A stretch of DNA of 64,000 nt from assembly GCA_907163345.1 (NCBI GenBank), contig CAJQUN010000051.1, positions 1,612,001 through 1,676,000 of the forward strand, read 5' to 3'. Under the pieces are notes generated by a model, which saw nothing but the letters and a program-made list of their open reading frames with translations, searched no databases and was not told where the DNA came from. This stretch comes from Haberlea rhodopensis. Taxonomy: Eukaryota > Streptophyta > Magnoliopsida > Lamiales > Gesneriaceae. A program made the translations under genes and the position numbers. Each line of letters starts with the position of its first letter. The first letter of the stretch is position 1. This document shows positions 59,613 to 64,000 of the stretch, piece after piece.

Positions 59613-60622
59613 TGTTGAAAAAATATTTCTAAGTTTTGGTGATAACAAAAGTCTACTGCTTGAAATATCTACTGCATCAAAGAAGCTTACTGATGAAAAG
59701 ACTGTTCTTTGACTCTACAAAGGTCTACCGGGTCCAAGACTAGAAGATACTATCTACCGGGTCCAAATACTGATAGATATCATCTACCAGATACCAAGAC
59801 TGAAAGGAATCGTCTACCTGGAACACATAGTAGAAGTCATCATCTACTGGATGCAGAAAATAAATGCATACTGGAACAAGAGTATCTCACTACACTGTGC
59901 AAATCCTTGAGAGATACCAGCAGACGATGAAGAAGACATGAGTTGACCTTAGTCCAGCAGACTAAGTAATTAATGAGTAACCAGCAGATGATGGAAAAAG
60001 ACATCGGTTGTCTTTTATCCAGCAGACAATCATTCAAGTAGAAGTCAGCAGATGTACAAGGCAAAAGGACAAAACACGAACAGATTCACTAGACAATAGT
60101 ACAACAGAGTGCCGCACTACCATATCAGTGCAACCAATCCCATTAGAATAAATTGTCCGTTGTTTAACAAGAATGGAAAGAAGACAAAAAGAATTCAGAA
60201 GAAAATCAGGAAGATGATTTTGGCGGTTCTTTCCATTTGAAGAATAGTTGTTGTTAGACTCTCAAGTCTATAAATACATCAAAGAGAAGAGTGAAGAAGG
60301 TTCCAAGCTCTCAACTCTTTGAAATCCTAAATCAACTCATTAAAAAAAACAAGCAAAACTATCAAAACACTTATTGAAAGATCTGAAGTTTTGCATAGCA
60401 GTATCCAAGAGATATTGAGATATTGAAAATCAAAGTCTATTAAGTCTACTGCTCAAAGAAACTATACGAAAGAACAGAGTCTTATTGTTGTGAGAGTGAT
60501 GAAAAGAAAATCATATTGTAATCTGTGTGATTATTGTGTTGCTAGGAGTTTAGGCAAATCTGTGTGGGTGCCTAAGAAGGTTGTATGCTGTAAAGTGTAA
60601 ATAAAAGTCTTCTAGTGTAATA
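59613..60622 (+). repeat. Partial 3' LTR of copia F
   Basis: Starts TGTTGAAAAAATATTTC. CTACTGG/CAGCAGA words recur through its first 450 bp. Cut at 60622 by LTR G. Confidence 0.75.
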
Positions 60623-61816
60623 TGAGGGCCCGATCCTAATGTGGTATTTAATTAACACATAATGATTAATTTGCGTAAACAGTGGAAGATTTATTTCAAA
60701 GGTCTTATCAAACGGCCCTAAAAAAATTTCGCTTTTAGGTGATACATATATACTGATACTTAAAATATGTAATTCCGATTTCCAATTCAACATGTTGACC
60801 ATAACATAAATTATCAAGTATATCATCAGTCAGTAGTAGAATAATTAAAATACAGATATTCGGGGCATACCCCGATAATTTAAAACATAAGTAAAAATAT
60901 TCTAACAACTACTCGGACTCAAAACATAAAATATAAACCTGAGCTCGCTCTCAAGGAGCTCTGGTCCTCATCGATGCTTCATCTCGAGCATCCTCAGTAC
61001 GTCCACCTGTACCACCTGTCATGCTCATACAACAAAGACATGACAACCCCCACTACGGGGGTCAGAACCCAGTACGAGAAATAAATAGATCATGTCAAGT
61101 ATGACAAAGTATCATGCAATGCATACCATGTATGAATGCTATGTATGAATGGGTATAAAGAATCGAATCTCAAGATACCAAATATCGGAGTCCAAAGGAA
61201 GGTATCATCAAATAATGTCCGCTTGAGCAGAGGGTGACAACACATGTAGATTGCGCTAGGAGACTCATCCTATGTGTTGTGCTCGTCCATCCCTCGTGTC
61301 TAGGTCCGGTAGCAACGCGCGTGACTACAGTCGCTACATAAACTGCATGTCATCGACGTGCCCTGTCGTCCCCGACACTCATAGTGAATCAACTCAGTCA
61401 TAATCATGGATATCAAAGAAATGATAGATCAATATGATATGCCCATGAATCATTTATGCATCAAATGGCATATGCAACTCAATATATCATGCAATCTCAT
61501 GTGAAAGTATATACATATCATGTAATTTCACATATCGTGTAATCCAAGACATTCATCATATCATATAGTCACATAAGAAATCATATAGTGACAATTAATT
61601 AATATAAATCAAGTAATGGCATAAAAGGTCATACAGTAGTATCATTGCACGCCTTTGCCAGACGTCATGATACAATTCATTTCAACGTACCTCGACCCAA
61701 GCTAAACTATCGAGGCTTCTCGAGTCAACACCGGAATCTATTAACCTGGTCATGTAAATTCTAAAATGACACTACGTGTTCAAATAGTGCATTAAATAAT
61801 CTTAACTTAAAATATG
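60623..61816 (-). repeat. Probable gypsy LTR G, interrupted by H
   Basis: Starts TGAGGGCCCGATCC. Carries the minus-strand exon/donor pattern CATTTTAG|AAT near 61770 and GTCGAG|GTACGTT near 61685, as in B and H. No palindrome array. The other part lies beyond the window. Confidence 0.6.
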
Positions 61817-62552
61817 TGTGATGTTCGGGGTTAATGGTGTTAATCCCGGTGCGGTATTAATCCTTGATGGATTTTTTTTAATTGTGGCAATTAGGAATTA
61901 ATTGCAGTTTTGGGTCTCCCGAGGTTGTTTAATCGGGCACTTGGGATCGCTGGATCCAAAGATTGAGATTGTATTCTCATTTCGGTGGAAAACCTTTGAG
62001 TTGGGTTTTTAGTGGGACTTGGTGTCCGGGGTGCCTTATGTTGGGGCCAGTCTGGGGATTTGTTGTTGGAGAGAGAGTTTTTGAGAACAGATGATTTTTA
62101 ATGAATCATGATGTATTGGTGAAGGTATTGGTATTTTGGGGTATTTTTGCTATATATACCAGTTGGACTCGGGATTCCGTCATTGGGAATCCATTTCTCT
62201 CTCTCTCCCTCCCCTCTCCTGCGATAAACCCTTCTCCCCCATTTCCCTCTTCTCCCTTGGAGGAGAAATCGCGGGTAGCTTGGCTCGGAGGCCGGTTTTC
62301 TCGAAGATAATCAGGTATTAATCTTCCCCTCGTCATTAGCTTCGGTTTGATAGTAGTATGGTAGCTTTTGGTTGAGGTTTTGGTTGGCTTTGGGTTTTGG
62401 GAATTTTTGGGTTAAAATCTAAAATGTTGATTTCAGTGTTTTCATGGAGTTTAATTGTTGTATTTGAGGTGTTGAGGTTGTATGGGGTGTTGGTTTGGAG
62501 TTCGGGTGTAAAAAACACCATTAATGCTCGAGTTTTCGGAAAATTGCAGTCC

Positions 62553-62699
62553 GCGATCGATCTTGGCGAGGCGCCGATCGATCGCGACATGCTACTGGAT
62601 TTGGGAAGGCGATGAGCAGTAGCGGCGATCGATCGCGAGAAGTGGGCGATCGATCGCGAGGGCCTTGGCGATCGATCGCGAGATGTGGCGATCGATCGC
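62553..62699 (+). repeat. Phased palindrome array, LTR H
   Basis: Six GCGATCGATCGC-type sites with spacings 21, 51, 21, 22 and 20 bp. Lies in the predicted LTR intron. The B LTR, its relative, has none. Confidence 0.9.
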
Positions 62700-62924
62700 G
62701 GCTTGTTTATTTTGTTTTTTACAAAATTTTGGAAAATGTCGGGATTTTGGAATCGGGGTTTTAAGGGGCCGTTTCCGTGGCAATGTCTACATTCCATGGG
62801 AATGCTATACTTTTAAAATGGATTGGTTGAGGCCAAAGTTTAATAAAACGGAATTCCCGGTTGAATTCTTGGTTATCTTTTAAACTTGTTAATGGTATAT
62901 TTTGGGTATTATGCATGCTTAGCC

Positions 62925-62945
62925 GGGGGGGGGGGGGGGGGGGGG
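62925..62945 (+). repeat. Run of 21 G
   Basis: Uninterrupted G tract followed by CGGG. The length may be an assembly or sequencing artefact. Confidence 0.9.
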
Positions 62946-64000
62946 CGGGTTTATTTTGGTAATCGTCATGGATTGACGATATGATTGTGAGTCTTGAACG
63001 TGCTTGGACACGTAATCGCATGCTTATTCTTGATTGTGAGTTGTTTATGTGTTTTAGCACATATTTCTCGAGGCATGGAACTCAAGCAAGGTTTGGCTTG
63101 GACTAAGGAGACTTGAGGTACGTAGGACGTACGAGCATAGCCTATTTTAGCATTGCAACTGTAAAATGCATGGTGTGTGAAAATTGTACTAAATGGGTAT
63201 TGGAACACATGGTGTATGATGATTGCGTCATATGGACATTGAAATATGTGGCACATGGTAATTGCATCGGATAGGTATTGAAATGCATGGTGCATGATAT
63301 TTGCTATAAATGGATAACAATATGCATGGTAAATAGTATTTACGTCAAATGGTTATACATTGGGAACCATACGGTGCCGCTATTGAGCGAGCGATGATTT
63401 GGGATGCGATCGCTGTTGAGCGACCATCGGTTATGACGCCGCTATTGTTGAGCGTGCGCGAGGTTTAGTATGCCGCCATTGTGGAGCGAGCAATGAAACT
63501 GGAATATGGAATTATTGGTTAGATATATGTGATATCTATGGTCTCTTACATTACGTTTTTACCATATTGATCATGGAACTGGCATAATAGAACGGTATTA
63601 GTTAATCTATGTGACGATTAGCTGGTTTTGGGAATTTGATGAGTTTGGTTATTTTGAGAACAGGGACAATACAGGGGATCCCGGATGAGGGTGTTACCAT
63701 CCAGGGAGTATCATTTAAATTATAGCATTTACATTCTGTATTTGAATTGCAATGTTATGCTTATTGGATTGGTGGTATTGGTATGCTCACCCCGTGTGGG
63801 GGCTGTCTCTGTTGGGGCAGGTAACGCAGGTGCAGCAGCAGTAGCTTTGGAGTTGAGCTCGGGCTGATGATAGAGGTACTTCCAGGATCGAGGTACCAGA
63901 GCTGGTTGAATAGGTACATAGATCCAATGTTGAGATCGAGCTGTGCTTGGGAGGTACTTCCAGGATTGAAGTACCAGTAACGGTATGCGGGAGAGTGTTT

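Larger units (their letters stand above)
50532..60622 (+). mobile_element. SIRE/Maximus-like copia element F, right part
   Basis: The outermost element of the nest. Integrase, RT, RNase H, an env-like ORF and a partial 3' LTR are in view, while gag and protease lie left of the window. An env-like ORF after pol and the RT motif YVDDIIFGSTN are hallmarks of the SIRE lineage. Heavily decayed. Confidence 0.85.
61817..64000 (+). repeat. LTR H, diverged relative of the B LTR, running off the right edge
   Basis: Starts TGTGATGTTCGGGG. It aligns with the B LTR in reverse complement through TTGAGATTGTATTCTCAT and CTCACCCCGTGTGGGGGCTG. TATA box TATATATACC near 62151, predicted donor AATCAG|GTATTA at 62315, exon 63058-63117. 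Short CCGC.ATTG..GAGCGAGC repeats at 63370-63500. Confidence 0.85.

Overview
The window is plant nuclear DNA made almost entirely of LTR retrotransposons. I see no host gene, rRNA, tRNA or CRISPR array. The evidence is Ty3/gypsy and Ty1/copia polyproteins, primer-binding sites matching plant initiator tRNA-Met and tRNA-Asp, 5-bp target-site duplications (TSDs), and flowering-plant lineages: Athila, Tekay-like chromovirus, and SIRE/Maximus copia. The species cannot be named from this.

The layout is a Russian doll. The outermost unit is a SIRE-like copia element F (+ strand), whose left half lies before the window. An Athila-type LTR (At3, -) sits in F's integrase gene. At3 was entered by Athila element At2 (+), and At2's gag was entered by At1 (-). 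At1's LTR was split by element B (-; 3537-42616, TSD CTTTC). B has 2.4-kb LTRs and about 4 kb of internal DNA with no recognisable genes. B in turn holds three insertions: chromovirus A (+; 3602-12520, TSD CTTTC), a tandem C array of three LTRs sharing two bodies (-; 16237-28926), and a young, nearly intact copia element D (-; 29900-38583, TSD GCATA). A solo LTR J (47377-49455) lies in At2's 3' LTR and a solo LTR E (51114-53271, TSD ACTTG) lies in F. F continues to 60622 through RT/RNase H, a broken env-like ORF and a partial 3' LTR. LTR G (-) cuts that LTR, and LTR H (+), a relative of B's LTR, cuts G and runs off the right edge.

Most polyproteins are broken by frameshifts and C-to-T/G-to-A type stops. 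D is the exception: its pol keeps every catalytic residue, and its LTRs differ by only about four substitutions and one indel.

The most interesting signal is non-coding. Eight LTR types or copies (A, C, J, E, H, At1, At2, At3) each carry 5-8 copies of the palindrome CGATCGATCG. The centres are spaced about 21, 31, 41 or 51 bp apart, which is whole turns of the DNA helix, often as pairs 20-22 bp apart. In the three Athila LTRs the array ends 74-77 bp upstream of a TATA box. In the chromovirus-type LTRs it lies inside a predicted LTR intron, upstream of a conserved 60-68-nt exon that ends in AG|GTACGT. The B, D and G LTRs lack the array. This looks like a promoter-proximal operator shared by unrelated retrotransposon lineages.
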